This document shows positions 1-6,239 of a stretch of 12,661 bases of DNA, one piece after another. The stretch lies in NCBI RefSeq assembly GCF_900764565.1, contig NZ_CAAFOM010000246.1, positions 1 through 12,661 of the forward strand, read 5' to 3'. Position 1 is the stretch's first letter. Each line of letters starts with the position of its first letter. The notes beneath the pieces are model-generated. The model was not told the DNA's origin, did no database searches, and worked only from the letters and a program-made list of their open reading frames with translations. A program made the translations under genes and the position numbers. Source of the stretch: an uncultured Catenibacterium sp. Its GTDB lineage: Bacteria > Bacillota_I > Bacilli_A > Erysipelotrichales > Coprobacillaceae.

Positions 1-885
1 CTGATCAATCAAAGATAAAGACTTCTTAACACCCATATGTTCAATCTTGTCTTCTGTTTCTCTAATACCTGCTGTATCAATCATATTCAATACAATATCA
101 TTTAAACGAATAGAACCTTCTACTACATCTCTAGTTGTTCCTGCAATATCAGTTACGATGGCTTTATCTTCTTCTAATAATGCATTCAATAAACTAGACT
201 TACCTACATTAGGTTTACCTACAATGACAGTAGAAATACCATCCTTTATTAAATGCATATTCTTAGAACGATCAAGAATATCATCCATCTTCTTTCTTAA
301 AGATACAGAACCAGGTAACAGCTTTTCAGCTGTTAGTTCTTCTATATCTTCATATTCTGGATAATCAATGTTTACTTCAATCTGAGTAATGATTTTAATT
401 AAGTCTTCTTTTAAGTCTTTAATGAAGTTTGTGATATTCCCCTGTATTCCTTTTAATGCAAGTTTTGCTGCCTGATCATTATTCGCTGTAATTAAATCAC
501 TAATCGCTTCTGCCTGTGATAAATCAATACGTCCATTTAAGAATGCACGCTTAGAGAATTCTCCATGCTCAGCCATTCTCGCACCTTTCTTTAAACATAA
601 AGAAAGAACTTTATTTGTAATAAAGACACCACCATGACAGTTGATTTCTACCATTTCTTCACCAGTAAATGTATGTTGTCCACGATAGATAGAAATAAGC
701 ACTTCATCTACCTTCTCTTCACCATCTACAATATAACCATAAGAAATAGTCTGAGACTTCTTATTCAAATTACCTGTAAAGAAACTCTGAACAAAATCAA
801 TACATCCTTTTCCTGATATACGAATAATAGAAATAGCGGCTTCTAATCGAGATGTCGCAATAGCACAAATAATATCATCATTCAT
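1..885 (-). CDS. mnmE: tRNA modification GTPase MnmE (TrmE), 3'-truncated by window edge
   Basis: MnmE works with MnmG to place the carboxymethylaminomethyl group on the wobble uridine (U34) of certain tRNAs. The reading frame is open from ATG at 885 to base 1, giving 295 residues of a family usually about 450-460 long, so the C-terminal third is outside the window. The N-terminal tetrahydrofolate-binding domain (about 1-120) contains the family stretch GRIDLSQAEAISDLITA (118-134). The embedded G domain shows G1 GKPNVGKS (223-230), G2 TTRD (250-253) and G3 DTAG (270-273). G4 (NKxD) and the terminal CxGK are not visible. A strong AGGAGG lies 7 nt upstream (893-898), inside the end of the MATE gene, whose stop codon is 2 nt from this start, so the two are probably co-transcribed and translationally coupled. 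Position downstream of jag is the usual Firmicute order. Confidence 0.97.
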   Translation of the reverse strand, partial: MNDDIICAIATSRLEAAISIIRISGKGCIDFVQSFFTGNLNKKSQTISYGYIVDGEEKVDEVLISIYRGQHTFTGEEMVEINCHGGVFITNKVLSLCLKKGARMAEHGEFSKRAFLNGRIDLSQAEAISDLITANNDQAAKLALKGIQGNITNFIKDLKEDLIKIITQIEVNIDYPEYEDIEELTAEKLLPGSVSLRKKMDDILDRSKNMHLIKDGISTVIVGKPNVGKSSLLNALLEEDKAIVTDIAGTTRDVVEGSIRLNDIVLNMIDTAGIRETEDKIEHMGVKKSLSLIDQ

Positions 886-887
886 AC

Positions 888-2219
888 CTAAACCTCCTTA
901 AGTGTTCTTTTCTTATACTTATAGAACCAAATAAAATTAACCAAACCTTTAATAATACCTGAGAAAGAAATAACCCACCAGATACCATTTAAATGGAATG
1001 TATTTAAGATTAATAAAATAACAGGAATACGTCCTAATGTGAATACGATACTTGTAATAGAAGGGGGAATTGTTTCTCCTAATCCACTAAAAGCACCAGA
1101 AATCATTAATTCTAGAATCATAAATGTCTCTGATAGACCCACTATACGTAGATAGTTTTCTCCAATTTGAGTAACCATTATATCATCAGTAAAGAAGCCA
1201 TAAATCACATGAGGGAAGAAGACCATCAAGCTTGTACATACAATACCCCATAGTATAGAAAATACCAGCATTGTACGATATCCTTTTTCTACACGGTCAT
1301 ACTTCCCAGCTCCATAGTTCTGACTAATAAACGCATTAATAGATGTTTGGAATCCAGTCGCCATACACCAAGAAATGTTTTCTACCTGCGTACCTACCTT
1401 CTGTGCTGCAACAGCTGCATCTCCAAACTCAGCCACAAAAGCAGCCACTACCATTGAACATACAGAAAATAACATACTCTGTAATCCTAATGGAAAACCA
1501 ATTCTCAATATATTCTTATAATAAGACTTTGAATAAACCTTCTTCAATGAAATATGTTTAAGTAATGTATTCTTCTTAAAGTTATGTCTCATAAATAGTA
1601 GGAATACAAAAGCCTGAGCTAATACTGTCGCAAGTGCTGCACCTACAACACCTAGATTACATACAAAGATAAAGAATGGGTCTAGGATAATATTTAATAA
1701 CAAACCAACACTATTACACTGGAATGGAGTCTGGCTATCGCCAGAGGCATTTAAGATACCAGTCATAATAATATTTAAGAAGTTAAAGATAATCAAACCA
1801 CATGTAATACGTAAATAGTTGACTGCCTGATTAATAGTTAATTGTGATGATAAGCCAAATAAACCAATAAAGAATCTTGAAAATACGACTGTACAGAAAG
1901 AAAATAATAGTGCGAATATAATCCCTAACTGAATCGCAGATGAAGCATAATCTGTAGCTGCTTCTTGATTACCTGCACCTAATGAATGTCCTGTTTTAAC
2001 TTGTCCACCCTGTGTCGCAATCATTGCGAGTCCGCTTGATAACCAGCTAAACATACCTGCTACACCAACTGCCGCAATAGAGGAAGCACCAAGCTTTCCA
2101 ATCCAAAGCATATCAATGAGTGCATAGGCCATTTCTAGAAATGATGTACCAATAATAGGTAATGTGAGTTTTATAAGAAGAGGGACAATACGTCCTTCTA
2201 ATAAATTCAATTTTTTCAT
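888..2219 (-). CDS. MATE-family multidrug/cation antiporter
   Basis: This is a 443-residue polytopic membrane protein with about 12 hydrophobic segments in two halves, the size and layout of MATE (NorM/MepA/DinF-type) exporters, which expel cationic compounds in exchange for Na+ or H+. The first half opens with LLIKLTLPIIGTSFLEMAYALIDMLWIG-like sequence and then SIAAVGVAGMFSWL. The second half repeats the pattern near PLGLQSMLFSVCSMVVAAFVAEFG and VGTQVENISWCMATGFQTSINAFISQNYGAG. The substrate cannot be told from sequence. I chose ATG 2219 (MKKLNLLEG) because GGGAG at 2226-2230 is 6 nt upstream; ATG 2225 would touch that site, and the far upstream ATG at 2249 lies before it. The gene sits between jag and mnmE, which are commonly adjacent, so it looks inserted. 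It follows the jag terminator and has its own candidate promoter at 2240-2268. Confidence 0.9.
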   Translation of the reverse strand: MKKLNLLEGRIVPLLIKLTLPIIGTSFLEMAYALIDMLWIGKLGASSIAAVGVAGMFSWLSSGLAMIATQGGQVKTGHSLGAGNQEAATDYASSAIQLGIIFALLFSFCTVVFSRFFIGLFGLSSQLTINQAVNYLRITCGLIIFNFLNIIMTGILNASGDSQTPFQCNSVGLLLNIILDPFFIFVCNLGVVGAALATVLAQAFVFLLFMRHNFKKNTLLKHISLKKVYSKSYYKNILRIGFPLGLQSMLFSVCSMVVAAFVAEFGDAAVAAQKVGTQVENISWCMATGFQTSINAFISQNYGAGKYDRVEKGYRTMLVFSILWGIVCTSLMVFFPHVIYGFFTDDIMVTQIGENYLRIVGLSETFMILELMISGAFSGLGETIPPSITSIVFTLGRIPVILLILNTFHLNGIWWVISFSGIIKGLVNFIWFYKYKKRTLKEV

Positions 2220-2225
2220 GTGCAT

Positions 2226-2230
2226 CTCCC
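2226..2230 (-). promoter_or_regulatory. Ribosome-binding site that decides the MATE start
   Basis: On the minus strand the sequence reads GGAAGGGAG followed by ATGCACATG. The GGGAG core is 6 nt from ATG 2219 and 0 nt from ATG 2225. The spacing favours 2219 as the initiation codon. Confidence 0.6.
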
Positions 2231-2239
2231 TTCCTATCC

Positions 2240-2268
2240 ATTCTATCAAAAGAATGAAAAAAAAAGAA
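2240..2268 (-). promoter_or_regulatory. Candidate extended -10 promoter for the MATE gene
   Basis: On the minus strand, TTCTTT (2263-2268) is followed by a 17-nt spacer and TAGAAT (2240-2245). The bases just before the -10 are TGA, giving an extended -10 (TGnTAGAAT). The -35 is weak and lies within the 3' stem and U-tract of the jag terminator. A start near 2233 would leave a leader of only about 14 nt. Without this promoter the MATE gene and mnmE would depend on terminator read-through. Confidence 0.45.
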
Positions 2269-2283
2269 GGCAGAGCCTTCTTT
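2257..2283 (-). terminator. Intrinsic terminator after jag
   Basis: On the minus strand, GAAGGC (2275-2280) pairs with GCCTTC (2266-2271) around a TCT loop and is followed by a run of nine T (2257-2265). Flanking A-T pairs extend the stem into the jag stop codon at 2282-2284. It should end the rpmH-rnpA-yidC-jag transcript. Confidence 0.88.
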
Positions 2284-2881
2284 AATCAACATAATAAATT
2301 TCTAAGTAACGGTTTTTTCCTTCACCGTGTGACTGTGTTGCAAGATGTGGCATTTCAGCAATCACCTGATGAATTACTTTTCTTTCATCAGCTGGTAGAG
2401 GATCTAACTTCATATTGATCTTAGAATGTTGTACTTTCTTACCAAAACGTTTCGCCATTGCAGCAACCTTCTGGTATCTCTGTTCTTTATAACCATTGAT
2501 ATCTACAGAGATTTCAATACGTTCTTTAAACTGAGTATTTACAGCACTCTTAGTAATGAAGTTTAATGCTCTTAAAATAACACCATTCTTACCAATCACA
2601 ACTGAATTATTACTTGTTTCTACATTACAGTAGATACGATCATCCTGTTTGAAGACAGTAGTCTGTGTTTCGAATCCTAAAGATGTTAAAGTCTTTTCTA
2701 CGAACTGACCTACATATTCTTCAACCATAGATTCACACCATCCAGCAATAACAACTTTCTTACTGAATAATCCCTTATGAACTTCAACAACTTCATAATG
2801 GAATTCTTCTGGTGTAATACCTAAGTCCTGACAAGCACGATTTAATGCTTCTTCTTCTGTTTTAGCTTCATAAGTATTCAT
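2282..2881 (-). CDS. jag: Jag/KhpB RNA-binding protein (Jag_N, KH, R3H)
   Basis: Jag (KhpB/EloR) is a cytoplasmic RNA-binding protein that partners with KhpA and is linked to cell elongation and division in Gram-positive cocci; its gene habitually follows yidC. The 199-residue product has all three expected parts. A Jag_N domain (about 1-50) includes the basic KGLF segment near 36-39. A KH domain follows with the GxxG loop as GKNG (97-100). A C-terminal R3H domain carries R167-x3-H171 and ends NRYLEIYYVD. No long linker separates Jag_N from KH, so it is near the short end of the family. Its start is 5 nt beyond the yidC stop, with a weak AGGT Shine-Dalgarno inside the yidC end, suggesting coupled translation. 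A terminator overlaps its stop codon. Confidence 0.95.
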   Translation of the reverse strand: MNTYEAKTEEEALNRACQDLGITPEEFHYEVVEVHKGLFSKKVVIAGWCESMVEEYVGQFVEKTLTSLGFETQTTVFKQDDRIYCNVETSNNSVVIGKNGVILRALNFITKSAVNTQFKERIEISVDINGYKEQRYQKVAAMAKRFGKKVQHSKINMKLDPLPADERKVIHQVIAEMPHLATQSHGEGKNRYLEIYYVD

Positions 2882-2886
2882 AATGA

Positions 2887-3768
2887 TTACCTAATTACAT
2901 TAGTGTCTTTCTGATTTTCTTGCTTTTCAATATACTGAATCTGAATAAATACTGTTCTAACTACAGTAATTAAGTTTGTTGTAATCCAATAGAATGACAT
3001 AGCTGTTGGCATGATTAAACCGAAGTAGATGATCATTAATGTCATTACGATATTCATAGTCTTCATCTGGTTCTGCTGAGCAGAAGGTTTATACTTCTTG
3101 TTTCTCTTCAACATTAAGTTGTTGATTTCGATAGCGAAGAACTGAGATAAAGCCATAACTAAGATAACGGCAATATAAATAAATTTACCACTTGTAATCT
3201 GAGATAAAGGTGTTAAACCTAAATTCATACCAAATGCCTGTGATGTATACAAGATCTGGATTCTCTGAACAGCACCATACATTGCTAACATGATAGGTAA
3301 TGTTAAGAAAGTCCATAATGAACCAAACATAGAAACATTGTGTTTCTTGTATAAGCCCATGATTTCATTCTGCATACGCATCTGACTAGTCTGATCATTC
3401 TTACCACGATACTTGTTCTGGATTCTTTCCATTTCTGGCTGAAGCATCTGCATCTTCTGTGTAGAAATAGTAGACTTGATCATAACTGGTAAGATAATCA
3501 AGTTCATAAGAATAGTCATTAAGATGACACCCCATAAGACATTACCTGTCCATGAAGTGATTAATAGGATACCCTTTGCGATAGGAATTGTAAGGATGAA
3601 ATCAAAGATTCCAGCTTTTAATGTCCATGGTGTTGATTCAGTAATAGCACGACTTGCTAATAAATGACCGTTCTTGTCAACATTACTTGTACACCCTGTA
3701 AAAATGAACACTAACGCAATTACCGCAAAGATCTTTAAGTACTTCTTTGTACGAGGATCTAATACCAT
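2887..3768 (-). CDS. yidC: Membrane protein insertase YidC (lipoprotein type, SpoIIIJ-like)
   Basis: YidC inserts and folds membrane proteins, alone or with SecYEG. The 293-residue protein begins with a basic and then hydrophobic signal ending in the lipobox FTGC, so C26 should be lipidated, as in Gram-positive YidC/SpoIIIJ. The insertase core runs from about 50 to 280. It includes LPVMIKSTISTQKMQMLQPEMERIQNKY-like sequence in the cytoplasmic coiled region, a membrane stretch LTLPIMLAMYGAVQRI, and the terminal PTAMSFYWITTNL segment typical of the last helix. The groove arginine expected in the first core helix (E. coli R366, B. subtilis R73 by my recall alignment) is asparagine here (N89, codon AAC at 3502-3504). 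The gene starts 2 nt after the rnpA stop with GGAGAAG as its binding site. Identity is certain; the effect of N89 is unknown. Confidence 0.96.
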   Translation of the reverse strand: MVLDPRTKKYLKIFAVIALVFIFTGCTSNVDKNGHLLASRAITESTPWTLKAGIFDFILTIPIAKGILLITSWTGNVLWGVILMTILMNLIILPVMIKSTISTQKMQMLQPEMERIQNKYRGKNDQTSQMRMQNEIMGLYKKHNVSMFGSLWTFLTLPIMLAMYGAVQRIQILYTSQAFGMNLGLTPLSQITSGKFIYIAVILVMALSQFFAIEINNLMLKRNKKYKPSAQQNQMKTMNIVMTLMIIYFGLIMPTAMSFYWITTNLITVVRTVFIQIQYIEKQENQKDTNVIR

Positions 3769-3770
3769 TT

Positions 3771-4109
3771 TTACTTCTCCATTCTTTTTTTCATTTTTAA
3801 ATATAGACTTTGAAGAGATTTCTTGTTCTGTTCAAAATCATTCTGAGAATAGGGTTTTCTAACAATCAGAATGTAATCATTATGGTCTTCTTTTGTGAAC
3901 AACTCATGAACCATCATTCTTACTTGTCTTTTAGTCTTGTTTCTGGCAACGGCATTCCCTATTTTCTTACCGACTGATAAACCAATACGCATATGCTCTA
4001 GATCATTAGGATTCCAATATAAAACAAACTCTCTATTCGCTACGCTTTTTCTTTTCTTTATAATGGTTTCAAATTCAGTACTTTTTTTTACACGTAATTC
4101 TTTTTTCAT
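3771..4109 (-). CDS. rnpA: Ribonuclease P protein component
   Basis: RnpA is the basic protein cofactor of RNase P, which removes 5' leaders from pre-tRNAs. The length of 112 residues is normal. The family signature region reads RIGLSVGKKIGNAVARNKTKRQVR (41-64). The RNR core is conservative but altered: R56-N57-K58 replaces R-N-R, followed by K60 and R61. The C-terminus is lysine-rich. It lies directly after rpmH, as in most bacteria, but a terminator-like hairpin (4121-4150) precedes it. Its upstream sequence (CTAAAAGAAAT then ATG) has no good Shine-Dalgarno, so expression is probably much lower than rpmH. yidC follows after 2 nt. Confidence 0.96.
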   Translation of the reverse strand: MKKELRVKKSTEFETIIKKRKSVANREFVLYWNPNDLEHMRIGLSVGKKIGNAVARNKTKRQVRMMVHELFTKEDHNDYILIVRKPYSQNDFEQNKKSLQSLYLKMKKRMEK

Positions 4110-4120
4110 ATTTCTTTTAG

Positions 4121-4150
4121 AAAAAAAACCACATTAAAGTGGATTTTTTT
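4121..4150 (-). terminator. Terminator-like hairpin between rpmH and rnpA (probable attenuator)
   Basis: The core CCAC/GTGG stem (4129-4132 with 4139-4142) has a 6-nt loop. It is flanked by eight A (4121-4128) on one side and A plus seven T (4143-4150) on the other, so a T-run follows the stem on both strands and A-T pairing can lengthen it past one mismatch. On the minus strand it lies right after the rpmH stop and before rnpA. The short 4-bp GC-containing stem implies partial termination, which would fit the need for far more L34 than RnpA. Confidence 0.6.
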
Positions 4151-4284
4151 TAGGCAGATAATACTTTTCTTCCTTTTTTACGACGTCTAGCGATAACTTT
4201 ACGTCCACCTACAGTTGCCATTCTAGCTCTGAAGCCATGAGTCTTTGCTCTTTTTCTTTTATTTGGCTGATATGTTCTTTTCAT
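4150..4284 (-). CDS. rpmH: 50S ribosomal protein L34
   Basis: L34 is a small, highly basic protein of the large ribosomal subunit. The 44-residue product begins MKRTYQPNKRKRAKTHGF and continues RARMATVGGRKVIARRRKKGRKVLSA, an almost textbook L34. The usual length is 44-46. A strong GGAGGTG (4293-4299) lies 8 nt upstream of ATG 4284. It is the first gene of the leftward operon, with a near-consensus promoter at 4344-4372, and borders oriC as in most bacteria. The stop codon TAA overlaps the edge of the hairpin that precedes rnpA. Confidence 0.98.
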   Translation of the reverse strand: MKRTYQPNKRKRAKTHGFRARMATVGGRKVIARRRKKGRKVLSA

Positions 4285-4343
4285 TCTTTTTACACCTCCA
4301 ATATGTAGCTACTTTTTTTATACTACATAACATATGCAGTGTC

Positions 4344-4372
4344 ATTATATGGGAAATACTTTTTCAAGTCAA
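4344..4372 (-). promoter_or_regulatory. SigA-type promoter of rpmH operon
   Basis: On the minus strand, TTGACT (4367-4372) is separated by exactly 17 nt from a consensus TATAAT (4344-4349). Transcription would start near 4337, leaving a leader of about 50 nt before rpmH. This is the best promoter match in the window. Confidence 0.9.
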
Positions 4373-4614
4373 TATTATTTATAAGAAATTTTGGCTTATA
4401 TTCAACAGTTTTTGCTTCTTCACACCTATTTTCCACACTTCATTCCACATTGGAATTCAATCATTCACATATTGTGTAAAACATTCTTTTTTCTTCTATA
4501 TAACATATTTTTTTATGTGCACAATATTCTGAATAAGAAGTGAATAGAGGAAATACTTCACATATATGCACATAATAGATAGTGCAAATATATTTTTTAG
4601 ATATTCTCAATTTT

Positions 4615-4633
4615 TGTGAATAAGTGTGAAGAA
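4615..4633 (-). promoter_or_regulatory. DnaA box pair: perfect TTATTCACA plus TTCTTCACA, 10 bp apart
   Basis: On the minus strand, 4615-4623 is a perfect TTATTCACA and 4625-4633 is TTCTTCACA with one mismatch. Both have the same orientation and start 10 bp apart, so bound DnaA would lie on one face of the helix. This is the best-matching site in the upstream part. Confidence 0.75.
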
Positions 4634-4652
4634 TTCAAAAAATAGTGTTAAG

Positions 4653-4671
4653 TTCACATTAAAAATGTGAA
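4653..4671. repeat. Inverted repeat TTCACATT-AAA-AATGTGAA
   Basis: Two perfect 8-bp arms surround 3 nt. The right arm is part of a DnaA-box-like site (4666-4674, ATATTCACA on the minus strand), so this may be two facing half-sites rather than a functional hairpin. No T-run follows. Confidence 0.7.
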
Positions 4672-4701
4672 TATCTCGTGAAAAAGAATCTGAATAACGT
4701 A

Positions 4702-4719
4702 TGAATAAGTACTTATTCA
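4702..4719. repeat. Perfect 18-bp palindrome in oriC
   Basis: TGAATAAGT is followed directly by its complement ACTTATTCA with no spacer. It merges two opposed DnaA-box-like sites: TTATTCATA on the minus strand (4700-4708) and TTATTCACC on the plus strand (4713-4721). It could bind DnaA head to head or another dimeric regulator. Confidence 0.8.
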
Positions 4720-4743
4720 CCATTTTTTGTGCACATCATTACT

Positions 4744-4762
4744 GTGAATAGTCAATATTCAC
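4744..4762. repeat. Inverted repeat GTGAATA / TATTCAC upstream of the dnaA promoter
   Basis: Arms at 4744-4750 and 4756-4762 are separated by GTCAA. The left arm belongs to a DnaA-box-like site (CTATTCACA on the minus strand, 4743-4751). It abuts the -35 region of dnaA, a fitting place for DnaA autorepression. Confidence 0.6.
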
Positions 4763-4791
4763 TAGTCTTTAGTCACATTTTCTTTTATAAT
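4763..4791 (+). promoter_or_regulatory. Candidate dnaA promoter
   Basis: A consensus TATAAT lies at 4786-4791. With a 17-nt spacer the -35 would be TAGTCT (4763-4768), a poor match, so the promoter may be weak or factor-dependent. Transcription would start near 4798, about 19 nt before the chosen dnaA start. The -10 overlaps an earlier in-frame ATG (4790), which therefore cannot be used from this promoter. Confidence 0.65.
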
Positions 4792-4803
4792 GAGGGGTGC
4801 AAA

Positions 4804-4811
4804 GGAAGGTG
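4804..4811 (+). promoter_or_regulatory. Ribosome-binding site that decides the dnaA start
   Basis: GGAAGGTG ends 5 nt before ATG 4817 and supports that start over ATG 4790, which lies inside the promoter -10. A GTGAATA motif (4809-4815) overlaps this site. Confidence 0.75.
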
Positions 4812-4816
4812 AATAT

Positions 4817-6169
4817 ATGGACAACTTGAAGCAGTTCTGGACAGAAACCCTCAATCGCTATGGAGAAAACAGTGACGATAAGATCGTATTCGACTCAATA
4901 TTCACCCAGACAGAGGCAAAAGAACTGCAAAACAATGAATTAATCATTACTATAGAATCGGTTTTTAATAAGACTTTTATAGAAGATGCAAGTGAACAAC
5001 TTGAAGAGTTCTTCTATGAAGTATCTGGTATTAAAGCCACTATAAAGGTTATGACTACTCAGGAATATGAGAATATGAACAAAGCAAAAGCCCCAGTAGT
5101 GGAAGTGAAAGAGGAAATAGATGATTTTGATGATCATTTAAGTGCTGATCTCACTTTTGATAACTTCGTTGTGGGTAATTGTAATAGAATCGCTCAGAAT
5201 GCGGCATTGGCAGTCGCATTAAAGCCTGGTACATATAATCCTTTATTCCTTCATAGTAATTCCGGACTTGGAAAGACACATTTGTTGAATGCGATTGGAA
5301 ACTATGTGAAAAAGAAATTTCCAGGTAAACGTATTCTTTATACAAATGCAGAAGCATTTGTGAATGATTACGTAGAAGCAATTGGTAATAATACGATTGC
5401 GACATTTAATCGTCGTTATCGTAGTGTGGATGTATTATTGATTGATGATATTCAGTTTATTGCGAATAAAGAAGGAAGTATGGAGATGTTCTTCAATATC
5501 TTCAATACGCTCCAGCATTCAGGAAAACAGATCGTTATTACAAGTGATAAGCCACCTGTCGAGTTAAAAGGAATGGAAAACCGCCTTGTTTCTCGTTTTA
5601 GACAGGGTTTAACAGTGACTATTGATAATCCTGAATTTGAAACAGCCAAGGCAATCTTAAAGAAGAAGATTGAATCACGTATGATTGATTATCCTATTGA
5701 TGAAGAAGTATTGGACTTTATTGCTTCTCATTTCAATAAGGATGTCAGAGATCTAGAAGGTGCCATTACAACACTTCTATTCTATAAAGTAGTATGTGGA
5801 CAGAATCTAGATCATATCAGCCTGGATTTCGCATTAGAATCATTTGATAATCCAGATAACACAACAACTGTGACTAAAAAAGAAGCGACTCCTGATGCCA
5901 TAAAGGAAACAGTTGCTTCTTACTACAATCTATCAGTCACACAGCTAACAAGTAAATCACGTACAAACAATATTATTACGGCAAGACATATTGCAATGTA
6001 TCTTGTCAGAGAGCTCGTTCCTGATATTTCTTATATCCAGATTGGACAGGAATTTGGGGGAAGAGATCATTCTACAATCATGAAAGCTTGTTCTAAAGTT
6101 AAGAAGAAGATGAAACAGGATCCTAACTATAAAACAGCGATCAATGATTTGATGGAACGCTTAAGTTAA
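4817..6169 (+). CDS. dnaA: Chromosomal replication initiator DnaA
   Basis: DnaA binds DnaA boxes at oriC as an ATP-dependent oligomer, melts the origin and recruits the helicase. The product is 450 residues, normal for Firmicutes. Domain I is about 1-85, with a short acidic linker near 97-108. The AAA+ domain III has Walker A SNSGLGKT (147-154), Walker B LLIDDIQF (207-214), sensor 1 ITSD (241-244), box VII RLVSRF (256-261) and sensor 2 DVRDLEGAI with R311. Domain IV carries ARHIAMYLVREL and the signature GGRDHST (414-420) for box recognition. The P-loop is unusual: the first glycine of the usual GGxGLGKT is S147 (AGT at 5255-5257). I chose ATG 4817 from its Shine-Dalgarno; the ATG 27 nt upstream overlaps the -10 box. 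Candidate boxes on both sides suggest autoregulation. Confidence 0.98.
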   Translation: MDNLKQFWTETLNRYGENSDDKIVFDSIFTQTEAKELQNNELIITIESVFNKTFIEDASEQLEEFFYEVSGIKATIKVMTTQEYENMNKAKAPVVEVKEEIDDFDDHLSADLTFDNFVVGNCNRIAQNAALAVALKPGTYNPLFLHSNSGLGKTHLLNAIGNYVKKKFPGKRILYTNAEAFVNDYVEAIGNNTIATFNRRYRSVDVLLIDDIQFIANKEGSMEMFFNIFNTLQHSGKQIVITSDKPPVELKGMENRLVSRFRQGLTVTIDNPEFETAKAILKKKIESRMIDYPIDEEVLDFIASHFNKDVRDLEGAITTLLFYKVVCGQNLDHISLDFALESFDNPDNTTTVTKKEATPDAIKETVASYYNLSVTQLTSKSRTNNIITARHIAMYLVRELVPDISYIQIGQEFGGRDHSTIMKACSKVKKKMKQDPNYKTAINDLMERLS

Positions 6170-6178
6170 GCACACGTT

Positions 6179-6193
6179 TGCACAACTTGTGCA
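6179..6193. repeat. Inverted repeat TGCACAA-C-TTGTGCA
   Basis: Perfect 7-bp arms flank a single C. The left arm overlaps a weak DnaA-box-like site (GTTTGCACA, 6176-6184). It begins 10 nt after the dnaA stop. Confidence 0.6.
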
Positions 6194-6203
6194 CCGCTTG
6201 AAA

Positions 6204-6226
6204 TGAGAATTCTTTTGTGATTCTCA
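6204..6226. repeat. Hairpin TGAGAAT / ATTCTCA in the dnaA-dnaN spacer
   Basis: A 7-bp stem (6204-6210 with 6220-6226) has a 9-nt loop, and further TTGA/TCAA pairing is possible outside it. No T-run follows on either strand, so it is not a standard terminator. Confidence 0.5.
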
Positions 6227-6239
6227 ATCAAAACGCAAC

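Larger units (their letters stand above)
4373..4785. other. oriC, upstream part: gene-free DnaA-box region
   Basis: This gap between divergent rpmH and dnaA holds no plausible gene but many 9-mers within one mismatch of TTATNCACA. Plus strand: 4429-4437, 4461-4469, 4564-4572, 4713-4721 and 4727-4735. Minus strand: 4473-4481, 4516-4524, 4615-4623 (perfect), 4625-4633, 4666-4674, 4700-4708 and 4743-4751. The 7-mer core GTGAATA or its complement recurs at 4540, 4616, 4667, 4714, 4744 and 4756. This density, between the genes that normally flank a Firmicute origin, supports origin function and DnaA autoregulation. The strengths of single sites are not known. Confidence 0.85.

Noticed and set aside
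2220..2249. Upstream ATG extending the MATE protein by ten residues
   Set aside because: It lies before the GGGAG binding site and within the likely promoter/leader; MKKLNLLEG at 2219 is the normal family-like start.
4245..4532. Plus-strand open frame rich in F, across rpmH and the origin
   Set aside because: It is antisense to rpmH and its promoter, has low complexity and no binding site; it is a product of T-rich DNA.
4373..4785. Possible CRISPR-like or iteron array from the repeated GTGAATA motif
   Set aside because: Spacing is irregular, both orientations occur, and the motif is the DnaA-box core; the genes around it identify a chromosomal origin.
4790..4816. In-frame upstream ATG extending DnaA by nine residues
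   Set aside because: The ATG overlaps the TATAAT promoter box and lacks a binding site, while GGAAGGTG is well placed for ATG 4817.
5151..5405. Minus-strand open frames within dnaA, and similar ones within gyrB and yidC
   Set aside because: All are antisense shadows of clear conserved genes and have no plausible signals or recognisable domains.
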